A stretch of 64,000 bases of DNA from Natrialba taiwanensis DSM 12281. Its GTDB lineage: Archaea; Halobacteriota; Halobacteria; Halobacteriales; Natrialbaceae. Positions 8,582 to 17,977 of the stretch are shown here, piece after piece. Within the stretch, counting starts at the first letter, position 1, and every line of letters starts with the position of its first letter. The stretch is from assembly GCF_000337595.1 (NCBI RefSeq), contig NZ_AOIL01000013.1, positions 24,623 to 88,622 on the forward strand. Reading direction: 5' to 3'. The position numbers were made by a program, and so were the translations under genes. The notes under the pieces are model-generated. The model was not told the origin of the DNA. It did not search any database and saw only the letters and a list, made by a program, of their open reading frames with translations.

Positions 8582-10525
8582 ATGACGAACGACCAGCCCT
8601 CACGCGGAGACGAGACCGGCGAAGATCGAGACAGCGCCACAGCGAACGGAATCGATCGACAGGCGACGTGGCGCGGCTCGCTCAGTCGTCGGTCGCTACT
8701 GGCCCAGACCGGTATCGCTGCTGGAGCGCTCGCGGCCGGTCCGGCGGCGATCCCGGCGGCTGCCGACGCGCAGGAGGTCACCGACGTTCCGGGATTCAGC
8801 TGCGACAAGCGTCACTTCCGGTGCGGACAGCAGGTCACCGCGGCGGGCGGCATGGTTTCGAGCGTCGATCCGATCGCCTCGGGCGTTGCAGCGACGATTC
8901 TCCGGGAGGGCGGGAACGCGGTCGACGCGGCCATCGCGCTGCAGTACGTGCTGACTGTCACGCAACCACACGGGTCCGGAATCGGCGGCGGCGGATTCAT
9001 GGTCATCTACGACGCGGCGGACGACGAGTTCAGCGTCGTCAACAGTCGCGAGCGCGCGCCACACGGCGCGACATCGGACATGTTCCTCGACGAGGACGGC
9101 GATCCGATTCCGTTCGACACGCGAATTCAGATGGGCGAGGCGGTCGGCGTGCCAGGGACCGTGTCGGGTCTCGAGACGGCGCGCGAACGGCACGGCTCGC
9201 GCCCGCGCCAGCGGCTGATCACGCCCGCGATCAAGTTGGCGTGGAACGGGTTTTCCATAGACGAGTTCCTGGCGGCGCAGATCCAGTCGAACTGGGAGAA
9301 GTTCAATGACGCGGCGAAGGAGGCGTATTCCGACGAGAACGGAGAGCCGCTTTCGGCGGGCGACACGTACGTCAATAAGGATCTAGCGGAGACACTCCTC
9401 TGGATCAAGTACCTCGGTGCGGCGGGCTTCTACGAGGGACCCGTCGCGGCCGATCTCGCGTCGACGGTGCAGGACGCGGGCGGCAGCATGACGACGGACG
9501 ACCTCGCCGCGTACGACGCCGCGGTCGACGACCCAGTGCGAGCGGAGTGGGGCGACGTGGAGATCGTCGGCCAGCCCCTCCCGAGTTCGGGGCCGAGCGC
9601 GGTGATCATGATACTCAAACTGCTCGAAGAACTCGATTTCGAGGCGTACGACCGGGATTCTCCCGAGGCGTACCATCTCGTCGCCGAGGCGATACGGTTG
9701 GCCTGGGCCGATCGGAACGAGTACATGGGCGATCCGGAGTTCGTCGACGTTCCGATCGACGGACTACTCGACGACGACTACCTGTCGGGGCGCGCCGCGC
9801 AGGTGTCAATCGGGGAGACGCTCGCGGACTACGGGGCCGGCGAGTGCGTCGAACCCGGCGTTCCGCCGGGAGTGGGAGACCAGCCCGCCGCACCCGCTTC
9901 CCCCTATTTCCCGGGGTCGACGACGCACTTCTCGGTCGTCGACGCGGACGGAAACGCCGTCTCGTACACGTCGACGATCGAGCAGTTAATGGGCTCCGGG
10001 ATGATGGTGCCGGGCCGGGGCTTCATGCTCAACAACGAACTGACGGACTTCGACGCCGTCCCTGGCGGTCCAAACGAGGTCGAACCCTGGAAGCGGCCGC
10101 TGAGCAGCATGAGTCCGACGATGGTGGTTCGCGACGGCGTCCCCGAGTTCACCGTCGGCTCGCCGGGCGGGTGGACGATCGTCTCCGCGACGGTGCAGAC
10201 GATCCTGCACCGCTACGTCTACGGACTCGACCCGCTCGAGTCGATCACCGAGCCGACGATTTACACCGGCGAGTGTCTCGACATCTCGTGGGACGCGGGC
10301 GTGCCGGACCACGTCCGCGAGACGACCGCGGACTGGGGACAGGTCTGGGAGAACTCGTCCGAGGCGCTGGGGAACGTCCAGGCGATCGATATCGACGCCG
10401 ATAGCGACGACCTGACGGGCGCGGCCGATCCGAACCGCAACGGGCAGGCGGTCGGGCTCGTGGAGATGGGGCCCTGGAAGGGCGCTGCGGGCGGGAAGGA
10501 CGACAAAGGCGGAAAGCCGGAGTAG
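8582..10525 (+). CDS. ggt: gamma-glutamyltransferase, Tat-exported
   Basis: A 647-residue N-terminal-nucleophile hydrolase that cleaves gamma-glutamyl bonds such as those of gamma-glutamyl-cysteine or glutathione. A twin-arginine signal (SRRSLLAQ at about 35-42, then an Ala/Gly-rich helix) predicts export. The autoprocessing site is STTHFSV, with the Thr nucleophile at about residue 447 that would become the N-terminus of the small subunit. Other family motifs are SGIGGGGFMVIYD near 140 and GRGFMLNNELTDF near 480. The last 15 residues are a Gly/Lys/Asp-rich tail. Haloarchaea use gamma-glutamylcysteine as a main thiol, so extracellular thiol or peptide scavenging is plausible (inference). Confidence 0.92.
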   Translation: MTNDQPSRGDETGEDRDSATANGIDRQATWRGSLSRRSLLAQTGIAAGALAAGPAAIPAAADAQEVTDVPGFSCDKRHFRCGQQVTAAGGMVSSVDPIASGVAATILREGGNAVDAAIALQYVLTVTQPHGSGIGGGGFMVIYDAADDEFSVVNSRERAPHGATSDMFLDEDGDPIPFDTRIQMGEAVGVPGTVSGLETARERHGSRPRQRLITPAIKLAWNGFSIDEFLAAQIQSNWEKFNDAAKEAYSDENGEPLSAGDTYVNKDLAETLLWIKYLGAAGFYEGPVAADLASTVQDAGGSMTTDDLAAYDAAVDDPVRAEWGDVEIVGQPLPSSGPSAVIMILKLLEELDFEAYDRDSPEAYHLVAEAIRLAWADRNEYMGDPEFVDVPIDGLLDDDYLSGRAAQVSIGETLADYGAGECVEPGVPPGVGDQPAAPASPYFPGSTTHFSVVDADGNAVSYTSTIEQLMGSGMMVPGRGFMLNNELTDFDAVPGGPNEVEPWKRPLSSMSPTMVVRDGVPEFTVGSPGGWTIVSATVQTILHRYVYGLDPLESITEPTIYTGECLDISWDAGVPDHVRETTADWGQVWENSSEALGNVQAIDIDADSDDLTGAADPNRNGQAVGLVEMGPWKGAAGGKDDKGGKPE

Positions 10526-10688
10526 CGACTGCCCGTCCGAACAGGCACCCGCGTTCTGCGCTCTTTTCGGTACTGTCTGCTCCGCATTCCATCTCCCCGC
10601 CGTCTCCTCCACTCTCCCCCGCCCCACACACCGGGCACTGCTCACTCCACACCGGGCACCGACCGCCGTGCGAACATCGTTCAAGAAC

Positions 10689-10697
10689 GCATAAATC
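10689..10697 (+). promoter_or_regulatory. TATA-like box for tyrS
   Basis: GCATAAATC lies 28-36 nt upstream of the ATG at 10725. The preceding 130 nt are C-rich and carry no gene. Confidence 0.45.
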
Positions 10698-10724
10698 CGT
10701 CCGTTGATTCCACTGAGACAAGCC

Positions 10725-11705
10725 ATGGAGACGTACGATCTGATCACGCGAAACGCCGAGGAAGTCGTGACCGACGAGGAGGTGCGCGAACTCGCCGCAG
10801 ACCCCGACGGAAAGCGCGCCTACGTCGGCTACGAGCCCTCGGGCGTGCTCCACCTCGGGCACCTGCTCACCGCGAACAAACTCATCGACCTCCAGGAGGC
10901 CGGCATGGAGGTCGTCATCCTCCTCGCCGACGTTCACGCCTACTTAAACGGAAAGGGCACCTTCGAGGAGATCCGCGAGACCGCAGAGCAAATGAAGGCC
11001 CAGTTCGTCGCCTACGGCCTCGACGAGGACAACACCGAGTTCATCTACGGCTCCGCGTTCCAACTCGACGAGGAGTACACCCTCGACCTGCACGAACTCG
11101 AACTCTCGACGACGCTCAACCGCTCCCAGCGCGCGATGGCCGAGATTCAGGGCGGCGAGACCGCGAAAGTGAGCCACGTCGTCTACCCGCTGATGCAGAC
11201 GCTCGACATCGAGTACCTCGACTTAGACCTCGCCGTCGGCGGCTTAGACCAGCGCAAGGTCCACATGCTCGCCCGCGAGGAGCTCCCCGAACTGGGCTAC
11301 GACGTGCGACCGGCCCTGCACACGCCCATCGTCGCCGACCTCACCAGCGGCGAGGGCAAGATGTCCTCGAGCGACGGCGTGACCATCTCGATGGAGGACT
11401 CGACCGACGATCTCGAAGAGAAGGTGAACTCGGCGTTCTGCCCGCCGACGCGCGATCCCGAGGGCGACCTCGAGAACCCCGTGCTCGAACTGTTCGAGTT
11501 CCACGTCTTCCCGCGGTTCGACGAAATCGTCGTCGAGCGCCCCGACGAGTACGGCGGCGACCTGACCTACGACGACTACGAGTCGCTGGCCGCCGATCTC
11601 GAATCCGGCGAACTCCACCCCGCCGACGCGAAGGGGACGCTCGCGACGTACCTCGACGAACTCATCGCGCCGGGCCGCGAGAAGCTTCGCGACATCCGGA
11701 ACTGA
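10725..11705 (+). CDS. tyrS: tyrosyl-tRNA synthetase
   Basis: A 326-residue class I aminoacyl-tRNA synthetase that charges tRNA-Tyr, with the length expected for the short archaeal type. The HIGH-like motif is HLGH at about residue 44-47 (within YEPSGVLHLGHLL), and the KMSKS-like motif is GKMSSSDG at about residue 210. The ATG at 10725 is chosen because the family begins METYDLI and a TATA-like box lies just upstream. It is followed after 79 nt by birA on the same strand. Confidence 0.95.
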   Translation: METYDLITRNAEEVVTDEEVRELAADPDGKRAYVGYEPSGVLHLGHLLTANKLIDLQEAGMEVVILLADVHAYLNGKGTFEEIRETAEQMKAQFVAYGLDEDNTEFIYGSAFQLDEEYTLDLHELELSTTLNRSQRAMAEIQGGETAKVSHVVYPLMQTLDIEYLDLDLAVGGLDQRKVHMLAREELPELGYDVRPALHTPIVADLTSGEGKMSSSDGVTISMEDSTDDLEEKVNSAFCPPTRDPEGDLENPVLELFEFHVFPRFDEIVVERPDEYGGDLTYDDYESLAADLESGELHPADAKGTLATYLDELIAPGREKLRDIRN

Positions 11706-11784
11706 AACCCGCTGCTAACACCGTTTCGCGCGCACCCGCTGTCGATCCCGCCGATTGAAGTACGAGCGGCACCCGCTTGCGTCC

Positions 11785-12735
11785 ATGAACGAGACGCGAC
11801 GCGCAATCGTCGACGCCCTCGCCGACGGCCCCGTCTCCGGTCCCGAACTGGCGGACTCGCTCGCCGTCTCGCGGGCCGCCGTCTGGAAGCACGTCGACGC
11901 CCTCCGCGACGCCGGCTTCGACATCGAGAGCGGCCCGTCCGGCTACGAACTCGTCGACGCCGACGCCTACAGCGGCCCGGCCGTCGAGTTCGGTCTCGAC
12001 GCGCCGTTCACCGTCGAGTTCCACGACGCGGTCGAGAGCACGAACGCGGTGGCGCGAGAGCGGGCGACCGACGGCGCGTCGGACCTGGTCGTTCTCGCGG
12101 ACGAACAGACCGGCGGCCGCGGCCGTCTGGACCGCGAGTGGTCCTCACCGTCGGGCGGTATCTGGCTGAGTATCGTCACCCGGCCGTCGATTACGCCGGC
12201 GCGAGCGCCGTTGTACACGCTCGCCGCCGCGGTCGCGACGGCCGAAACGGCCCGCGAGGCCGGCGTCGACGCGCGGATCAAGTGGCCGAACGACGTCGTC
12301 GTCCCCGTCGGGGAGAACGGCGACTACCGAAAGCTCGCGGGCATCCTCACCGAGATGGAGGGCGAGACGGACCGCGTCGCGTGGCTCACCGTCGGCATCG
12401 GCGTCAACGCGAACATAGACGCCGACACCCTCCCGGCGGGAGCCACGACGGTTCGCGACGAGGCTGCCGACGTGGATCGACGGCGGTTCGTCCAGCGACT
12501 CCTAGAAACGTTCGACGACGCCCGAACCGATCTCGAAGCGGTCGTGCCGGCCTGGCGCGAACTCGCGCTGACGCTCGGCCAGCGCGTGCGGGTCGACCGT
12601 CCGGCGGGGGCAGTCGTCGGTGAAGCGGTCGACATCACGGCGGCGGGGGCGCTCGTCATCGAAACGGACGCCGGAGAAGAACGGACGACAGTGACAGTCT
12701 CGGCGGGCGACTGCGAGCACCTCCGTCCCGTCTAA
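11785..12735 (+). CDS. birA: biotin--[acetyl-CoA-carboxylase] ligase with N-terminal HTH (BirA)
   Basis: A 316-residue bifunctional protein. Residues 1-60 form a winged HTH (GPELADSLAVSRAAVWKHV). The central catalytic domain has the biotinyl-AMP loop GGRGRLDREWSSPSG and the KWPNDVV motif, and the C-terminal 50 residues are the small SH3-like domain. It attaches biotin to carboxylase carrier proteins and may repress biotin genes through the HTH, as in bacteria (family knowledge). The ATG at 11785 begins the HTH domain. Confidence 0.93.
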   Translation: MNETRRAIVDALADGPVSGPELADSLAVSRAAVWKHVDALRDAGFDIESGPSGYELVDADAYSGPAVEFGLDAPFTVEFHDAVESTNAVARERATDGASDLVVLADEQTGGRGRLDREWSSPSGGIWLSIVTRPSITPARAPLYTLAAAVATAETAREAGVDARIKWPNDVVVPVGENGDYRKLAGILTEMEGETDRVAWLTVGIGVNANIDADTLPAGATTVRDEAADVDRRRFVQRLLETFDDARTDLEAVVPAWRELALTLGQRVRVDRPAGAVVGEAVDITAAGALVIETDAGEERTTVTVSAGDCEHLRPV

Positions 12736-12750
12736 GGTCTGGGATCCTCG

Positions 12751-13227
12751 TTACTCGACGATAGCGCGCGATTCGTTCGGTTGCTCCGGCACGTCGGACG
12801 GGTCGACCTGTACCGTCAGCACGGGAACCGGGGCCTGCCGGACGACGCGTTCGGTGACGCTACCGAGCAGTAGCCGGTCGATACCGCCGCGCCCGTGGGT
12901 TCCCATCACGATCAGGTCGCAATCTTCGGTCGCCGCCTGCTCGACGATGACGCGACTCGGCGACCCCTCGAAGATCGCCGATTCGACCTCGATATCGTCG
13001 GGCGCGAGTTCTTCGACGCGATCGACGGCGGTCTCTCCCTCGCCGCGCAGCGCGTTGTTGATCCCTTCCCAGGCGGTTTCCATCGGCAGCCCCCCGTAGC
13101 CGCTGATGTTGACGACGTAGAGCGCCCTGATCGACGCATCGTGCGTGCGTGCGAGGTCGAACGCGTACTCGAGCGCGCGCTCGACCTCGGGCGAGCCGTC
13201 GGTCGGAACGAGGATGCAGTCGTACAT
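12751..13227 (-). CDS. universal stress protein, UspA family
   Basis: A 158-residue single-domain USP with the Rossmann-like start MYDCILVPTDGSPEVE and the ATP-binding motif GTHGRGGIDRLLLGSVTERVVR (G-2x-G-9x-G-S/T), so it probably binds ATP. It converges with birA (16 nt gap). A TATA-like element and a palindrome lie just upstream of its start. Confidence 0.9.
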   Translation of the reverse strand: MYDCILVPTDGSPEVERALEYAFDLARTHDASIRALYVVNISGYGGLPMETAWEGINNALRGEGETAVDRVEELAPDDIEVESAIFEGSPSRVIVEQAATEDCDLIVMGTHGRGGIDRLLLGSVTERVVRQAPVPVLTVQVDPSDVPEQPNESRAIVE

Positions 13228-13230
13228 TGG

Positions 13231-13258
13231 TTGTGTTACACAATGGCACGGGTGCTAT
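13231..13258 (-). promoter_or_regulatory. UspA promoter with a palindrome at the expected transcription start
   Basis: On the minus strand, TTATAGC (about 13252-13258) is a TATA-like box 25-31 nt upstream of the ATG at 13227. Between them lies TTGTGTTACACAA (13231-13243), a perfect inverted repeat of six bases around one base. It is placed where a repressor would block the transcription start. The operator role is inferred. Confidence 0.45.
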
Positions 13259-13313
13259 AAGAACGTTTTCGTGACCATCGTGACCGTCAATCCGTCTTAG
13301 ATCGGAACAGAAG

Positions 13314-14354
13314 TCATCCGTCAGGCTCCGGAGCCGCGATGACTTCGCGGATGTCGTCGACGCCCGCCCGCCGAACGACGGCACGGACGAGTTCGCGCGC
13401 GCCGTCGAGATTGGCCGATCCGCCGTCGAGGACGAGCAGTCGGGCCTCTCGTCCCGGTTCGATCACGCCGTAATCGAGGCCGGCGAGTTCGGCCCCGTTG
13501 ATCGTCGCCATCCGCAGAATTTCGGTCGCGGAGAGTTCCGAGAGTTTGGCTAGGAACTCCATCTCCCGGAACATCGACGGCGAGTTCAGCATGACGTTGT
13601 CGGTGCCGAGCGTGAGCGTCGTTCGCTCGGCGAGGTCGGCGTAGGGCGAGAGTCCGACACCGGTGACGAGATTCGAGCGCGGACAGACCGCGACGGGGAC
13701 GTTCTGGTCGTCGATGCGCTCTAGGTGGGCCGGTTCTGGGTGGACGACGTGGACGAGGAAGTCCGGTTCGAGATCGAGCGCGGGGTCGATGTCGCTCGCG
13801 TCGACCTCGCCGGCGTGGATGCCGAAGGGTTTGCCCGCCTCGCGGGTCGCTTCCCGTTCCTGGGCGAACTCGGCGTCGTTGGCTCCGCTCGCGCCGAAGC
13901 CGTCGCCCGCATCCATCGCGTCGACGGAGCCGCGGGCGAACGCGAGCGCGTCGACAGCACCGTCTGCGGCGGCGGCAGCCGCTTCGAGCATCTCCACGCC
14001 GGCGACGTCGCCCTCGCGAAAGTCCAGGCAGGCCGCGGTGCCGCTTCGATGCATGAACTCGAGCGAGGTCGCCATCGCACCGACGAGTTCGTCCCGCGAG
14101 GCGGCCCGGAGCAACCGGTGTTTCAGCCCGTCCGGCGGCGCGACGAGTTCCTCGAGCGAGAGGCCGCCGCCGGCCTCCTTGGCGATCGAGTCGCCGATGT
14201 GGGTGTGGGCGTTGACGAACGCCGGGAGGATGATGTCGTCGGAGTCGACCGACTCTTCCTCGATCGCTTCGATCCGTCCCTCGTCGTCGACGACGATACG
14301 CCCTTCGACCGGAGTGAACTCGCGGCCGCGAAGGATAATCCCTGTGCGTTCCAT
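13314..14354 (-). CDS. amidohydrolase (cytosine deaminase/chlorohydrolase-like)
   Basis: A 346-residue metal-dependent hydrolase of the amidohydrolase superfamily. It shows the first metal motif as NAHTHIGD near residue 50, FGIHAGE near 180, HVVHPEPAHLERI near 210 and GTDNVMLNSP near 260, the ordered His/His/Asp metal ligands of the fold. The substrate cannot be named; an aminohydrolase acting on a nucleobase-like ring is plausible. The ATG at 14354 starts the beta-sandwich segment directly. The next gene upstream on the same strand (HD phosphohydrolase) ends 49 nt away, so the two may be co-transcribed. Confidence 0.82.
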   Translation of the reverse strand: MERTGIILRGREFTPVEGRIVVDDEGRIEAIEEESVDSDDIILPAFVNAHTHIGDSIAKEAGGGLSLEELVAPPDGLKHRLLRAASRDELVGAMATSLEFMHRSGTAACLDFREGDVAGVEMLEAAAAAADGAVDALAFARGSVDAMDAGDGFGASGANDAEFAQEREATREAGKPFGIHAGEVDASDIDPALDLEPDFLVHVVHPEPAHLERIDDQNVPVAVCPRSNLVTGVGLSPYADLAERTTLTLGTDNVMLNSPSMFREMEFLAKLSELSATEILRMATINGAELAGLDYGVIEPGREARLLVLDGGSANLDGARELVRAVVRRAGVDDIREVIAAPEPDG

Positions 14355-14403
14355 ACGCGTGTGTTCGCGGGCAGTTCCATCAACGGTTCGTCTCGCTTTG
14401 CCA

Positions 14404-15642
14404 CTACACCTGGTCCGTAAACTGATCGAGCGTCGTGTCGAGCCCGTTTCGAACCTCGCTGACCAGCGCGCCGTCGATATCCAGCCCGAGGACCGAAACC
14501 GCTGCATGGCCGACCGCCTCTCGAACCGCCGACGGCGAGTACACGCCGAGTCGCCACTGGGAGTACTGGGCACCGCGCAGTGCCTCGACCAGCGGCGACT
14601 GCTGCCCGAGCCGCCGCATATCCCCGTTTACCATCACGCGCGAGGAGGATTCGGTCATCGACGGTCGGCTCGGCACGTCGAGAATCACGTGTTCCGGATC
14701 GACACCCGCTCGGTCGGCGATCTCTCGCTCGAACTCACGGATCGACTCGTGGTCTACTTCGATGACGCCGCCGGGAACGTCGTCGATCTCCGCCCAGACG
14801 GCCCGCTTGAACAGGTCGCGCTCGTCGAGTCGGCGAGAGAACTCGCTGGTGGCCGCACACGAGCGTAGGGCGACGATCAGGTCGTAGTCGTCCATGCGCT
14901 GGAGCGCCGCGGCGTCGGTGTCGGTCGTTGGCGTGTCGAGCAACCGTTCGGCCGCGCGGCGAAGCATCGCCTTGCCGATCCGGGCGACGCTGTGGCTGTA
15001 GACGGTCGGGTTCATCAGTGCACGGGCGACGAGCAAGCTCTCTGCGGTCTGGACGTTGCCCTCGTCGAGCACGAGTTCGTCGTCGACGAAGACGAGTTCG
15101 CGGATCAGTCGACCGTGGTCGATAGTGCCGTAGGGGACGCCGGTGTGGTGGGCGTCGCGCACGAGGTAGTCCATGCGATCGACGTCGAGTTCGCCGGAGA
15201 CAAGTTGGCCGAAACGGCCGTCGCCGGCGACGAGGTCGGCGATCGTGTCGGGATCGAGGTCGTGGTCGCGGAGTACGTCGCCGACTGCGCCGTCGGTGAG
15301 GAGGTCGTGGACGTCGTCGTGGTAGCGGCCGGTACGGCGATGGGTCAGCGATTCGAGGTTGTGGCTGAACGGGCCGTGGCCGACGTCGTGGAGGAGGGCC
15401 GCGGCCTGGACGCGCTGGCTCTGTGCGCCCTCGATGCCGAGGTGGTCGAGGGCTTCGCAGGCGATGTGGTAGACGCCGAGACTGTGCTCGAAGCGGGTGT
15501 GGTTCGCGGAGGGGTAGACGAGCGAAACGGTGCCGAGTTGGGAGATGCGCCGCAGTCGTTGTACTGCCGGCGTATCGACGAGATCGCGGGCGACGCCGTC
15601 CACGGCGATATGGTCGTGGACGCTGTCCTTGATGATCTTCAT
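14404..15642 (-). CDS. HD-domain phosphohydrolase (dNTPase-like)
   Basis: About 412 residues. The HD metal motif is seen as TRFEHSLGVYH near residue 50 and LLHDVGHGPFSH near 85, followed by MDYLVRDAHHTGVPYG, the pattern of the archaeal/bacterial HD superfamily related to SAMHD1 and dGTPases. The start MKIIKDSVHDHI at 15642 matches the usual family N-terminus; an ATG three codons upstream (15651) is also possible. Probably a nucleotide triphosphohydrolase; specificity unknown. Confidence 0.85.
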   Translation of the reverse strand: MKIIKDSVHDHIAVDGVARDLVDTPAVQRLRRISQLGTVSLVYPSANHTRFEHSLGVYHIACEALDHLGIEGAQSQRVQAAALLHDVGHGPFSHNLESLTHRRTGRYHDDVHDLLTDGAVGDVLRDHDLDPDTIADLVAGDGRFGQLVSGELDVDRMDYLVRDAHHTGVPYGTIDHGRLIRELVFVDDELVLDEGNVQTAESLLVARALMNPTVYSHSVARIGKAMLRRAAERLLDTPTTDTDAAALQRMDDYDLIVALRSCAATSEFSRRLDERDLFKRAVWAEIDDVPGGVIEVDHESIREFEREIADRAGVDPEHVILDVPSRPSMTESSSRVMVNGDMRRLGQQSPLVEALRGAQYSQWRLGVYSPSAVREAVGHAAVSVLGLDIDGALVSEVRNGLDTTLDQFTDQV

Positions 15643-15756
15643 AGCTGTCATTCCGGCGCTATGGTAGAAAAACTGTCGCGACAACCGGGAAATGGGATAG
15701 AAACGGGCGTGAAGGGGCGCGTACGGGGTGTAGAAGCGGATTACAGCGGGTAGTTC

Positions 15757-16314
15757 CTACAGGAGGTATCGCAGCGCGAGGAGTCCGAGCAACACGATCG
15801 GGGTGAGGATATCGGTGACGAGAATCCCGCCCGCGTTCGCAGGATTGAGATTCCCCTGCTCGCGGATATTGCGGATGTGGACGGACGCGGCACCGAGCAG
15901 GAAGATCGAGATGCCGATCACGGTTGCAATCCAGAACTCGCCGCGGTAGACCACGCAGAGGAGGCCGAGGATCCCGAACGCGAGGTTCGCGAACGCGATT
16001 TCGGTCTGGAACGGATTCCCGGCCGGCCAGCCGATGAGAGCAGCGACCGTCTCGGCTCTGAAGTAGTGGCCGAGAAACGCCCAGATCCCCTGGATCCCGA
16101 CCGTGACGACCAGAAACGAGAGCAAGAACGCGTCGACGAGGGCCATGTTCCAGACGGTACTCAGGGCGAGTGCAAGTACGATTGCGCCAGCGGGAAACGC
16201 AAGCGGTTGGATGTAGTCCTGAACTCGGTAGTCACGGTCCTGTCCCACTGGTTTCTGATCGCCGCTCCCGGAAGCCGCATCATCGGACGGAAATCGAGTC
16301 GAACGTGCAGTCAT
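15757..16314 (-). CDS. integral membrane protein, DUF6790-like
   Basis: A 185-residue protein with five to six predicted transmembrane helices and a 35-residue hydrophilic N-terminus. The segment WAFLGHYFRAETVAALIGW followed by GNPFQTEIAFANLAFG is characteristic of DUF6790 membrane proteins. Function unknown. It converges with no gene and is separated from the HD gene by about 115 nt. Confidence 0.7.
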   Translation of the reverse strand: MTARSTRFPSDDAASGSGDQKPVGQDRDYRVQDYIQPLAFPAGAIVLALALSTVWNMALVDAFLLSFLVVTVGIQGIWAFLGHYFRAETVAALIGWPAGNPFQTEIAFANLAFGILGLLCVVYRGEFWIATVIGISIFLLGAASVHIRNIREQGNLNPANAGGILVTDILTPIVLLGLLALRYLL

Positions 16315-16526
16315 CGTGTGCTCACACGTTCATGTGTTGGTTAATCACACGCGCTGCACAGAGATAAAGCAGTCACCGGCTGCCGCTGAATGTCGCGCCG
16401 AAAGACGGGTTCAGCCGCTCGAGACAACGCGACGAACAGCGACAAATCGCGGGCACAGCACGATCGGTTCATCGAGGCTGTCGTGCAATCTCCGCCGACG
16501 AGTTCGTAACTATCCCTCGGGCTGCA

Positions 16527-16826
16527 TCAGTGCGTACACACCAACAATTTCTCGTCGGTTCGGGCGAGACAGAACGGGCGCTCTGCCGGCGTCTCGAAGG
16601 ACGTCGTTTGCTCCTCGGTGACGAACAGTCGATCGAACTCGCGTTCGCAGGCCGGACACAGCAACCCCTCGCGGTTTTCGAGCGTTCGCGTCGTGCCGGA
16701 GTCCTTCAGGAGCTTCAGTTTCGTCCGGTAGTCGTGAATGCTGAACCCGCCCGCGAGTTCAATTGTCGAACCCTGTTTTGTATGCGCCCGATCCCGCTCG
16801 CCCGCTCCGTTTTGTGGCCCCGTCAT
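16527..16826 (-). CDS. small zinc-ribbon protein, DUF7385 / 'flagella cluster' type
   Basis: A 99-residue protein with a central CPAC pair and further Cys residues at the C-terminus. The segment FSIHDYRTKLKLLKDSGTT followed by NREGLLCPACEREF resembles small haloarchaeal proteins often labelled flagella cluster protein (DUF7385). No archaellum genes are nearby, so that label says little here. The start at 16826 is the ATG that precedes the conserved part; upstream sequence in the same frame lacks coding character. It is divergent from the gene at 16987. Confidence 0.65.
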   Translation of the reverse strand: MTGPQNGAGERDRAHTKQGSTIELAGGFSIHDYRTKLKLLKDSGTTRTLENREGLLCPACEREFDRLFVTEEQTTSFETPAERPFCLARTDEKLLVCTH

Positions 16827-16986
16827 GGCGACAGTACTGTACCGACTCGCGTCCTCGCATATAACGATTCTCGCCGGCGCGTCGCGGTCCCGCAAGCGCG
16901 AACTCGATCGACACGAGTACAAAACCTCCCGTCGCTTGACGTGTGTGCGTTTACCCGTCTCGCCGCCGGAGTATTCATACCCATTC

Positions 16987-17322
16987 ATGACCGAACTTAC
17001 GATTCCGCGGGATGCCAGCACCGACGAAGCGTCTCGACTCGTCGAGGAACACGTTACGGTCGGTGACACCGTCGAAGTTCGAGAGGCTGATCGAACAGGG
17101 GCTGATGATGTCTCGGCCACGGGAGAGGTGACCGGCATCGAACCTGGCTATCTCGAACTCGACGGTCGGTCGCCCGGTGAGGGAAGTCCCCGGTACGATC
17201 AGATTCGGACCGTGATCAGGATCAAAACTGGGACTGAGGCTGAGACCGAGATCGACGACGAGACTGCCACCGATACTGGTACTGACTCTGACACTGGTAC
17301 TAATACTGACACGGATACCTGA
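16987..17322 (+). CDS. hypothetical acidic protein with Thr/Asp-repeat tail
   Basis: A 111-residue protein with no recognised family. Residues 1-75 look like a small folded domain (VGDTVEVREADR, a beta-rich segment, then PRYDQIRTVIRI). The last 30 residues are a low-complexity Thr/Glu/Asp tail ending in DTDTDT. It is divergent from the DUF7385 gene. Confidence 0.6.
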   Translation: MTELTIPRDASTDEASRLVEEHVTVGDTVEVREADRTGADDVSATGEVTGIEPGYLELDGRSPGEGSPRYDQIRTVIRIKTGTEAETEIDDETATDTGTDSDTGTNTDTDT

Positions 17323-17437
17323 TCGACGCGTCCCAGTACTGTCCGTGAGGCGATTCCCTCACTATCCGAACCGTCTCTACTGGCTGTATAGAGCTATATC
17401 CGCCCGTAGCACCTGTTCTCAACTGGTGGTGAACTCC

Positions 17438-17668
17438 ATGGTAGAAGCGTACGTCCTGCTCATGACCGCCGCCGGAACCGCCCGCCCCGTCCTCGCTTCG
17501 CTCCGCGAACTCGATGCGGTCACTCGGGCGAGTATCATCGCCGGCGAGTTCGACATCATCGCCGAAGTCGAAGCCGACTCGAATCAGGAACTCCTGTCGC
17601 TGGTCACCGAGCAGATTCAGTCCGACGAGAACGTGGGGCGAACGCGAACCTGCATCGTGCTCGAATAA
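17438..17668 (+). CDS. stand-alone Lrp/AsnC ligand-binding (RAM) domain protein
   Basis: A 76-residue protein starting MVEAYVLLMTAAG, with the alpha/beta ligand-binding fold of the C-terminal half of Lrp/AsnC regulators (ELDAVTRASIIAGEFDIIAEV, then the terminal VGRTRTCIVL strand). It has no DNA-binding domain. Such stand-alone RAM proteins bind amino acids and can pair with full-length Lrp proteins (family knowledge). Its partner is not in this window. Confidence 0.8.
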   Translation: MVEAYVLLMTAAGTARPVLASLRELDAVTRASIIAGEFDIIAEVEADSNQELLSLVTEQIQSDENVGRTRTCIVLE

Positions 17669-17769
17669 GCGGAGTTTCGACGGGGTTCCGAACAGCACTG
17701 TCGTTCTTCGGGCTGTGTGACGCCGTATGTCGGCCGACGAAACGAGGATTCCATGGCGTTCGCCTGACG

Positions 17770-17898
17770 ATGCTCGCCAGTTACGCCGCACTCCTCGCTC
17801 TCTCGGGAATCACCATGCTCGTCCTCGGGATCGGCGCACTCCTGGTTACGAGTTCGGAGCCGCGAGTGCAGTCCTCCGAGAGCCCGCGCTCTCAGTGA
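17770..17898 (+). CDS. possible 42-residue single-span membrane protein
   Basis: A short ATG-to-TGA frame encodes a hydrophobic segment of about 25 residues (LLALSGITMLVLGIGALLV) followed by a polar Ser/Glu/Arg tail. Codons mostly end in C or G. No family is recognised. It follows the Lrp-domain gene by about 100 nt and could be a genuine small membrane protein. Confidence 0.4.
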   Translation: MLASYAALLALSGITMLVLGIGALLVTSSEPRVQSSESPRSQ

Positions 17899-17977
17899 TG
17901 AAGTGACGGGCACGCACACGCGTTCCGTTCACTCGCTCTGAACGCCCCGTCGCTCGTCGCGGGCCACAGGGACTCGA

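Noticed and set aside
16390..16509. 39-codon ATG frame between the DUF6790 and DUF7385 genes
   Set aside because: Polar, no recognised motif, and no promoter-like element; too short to support as a gene.
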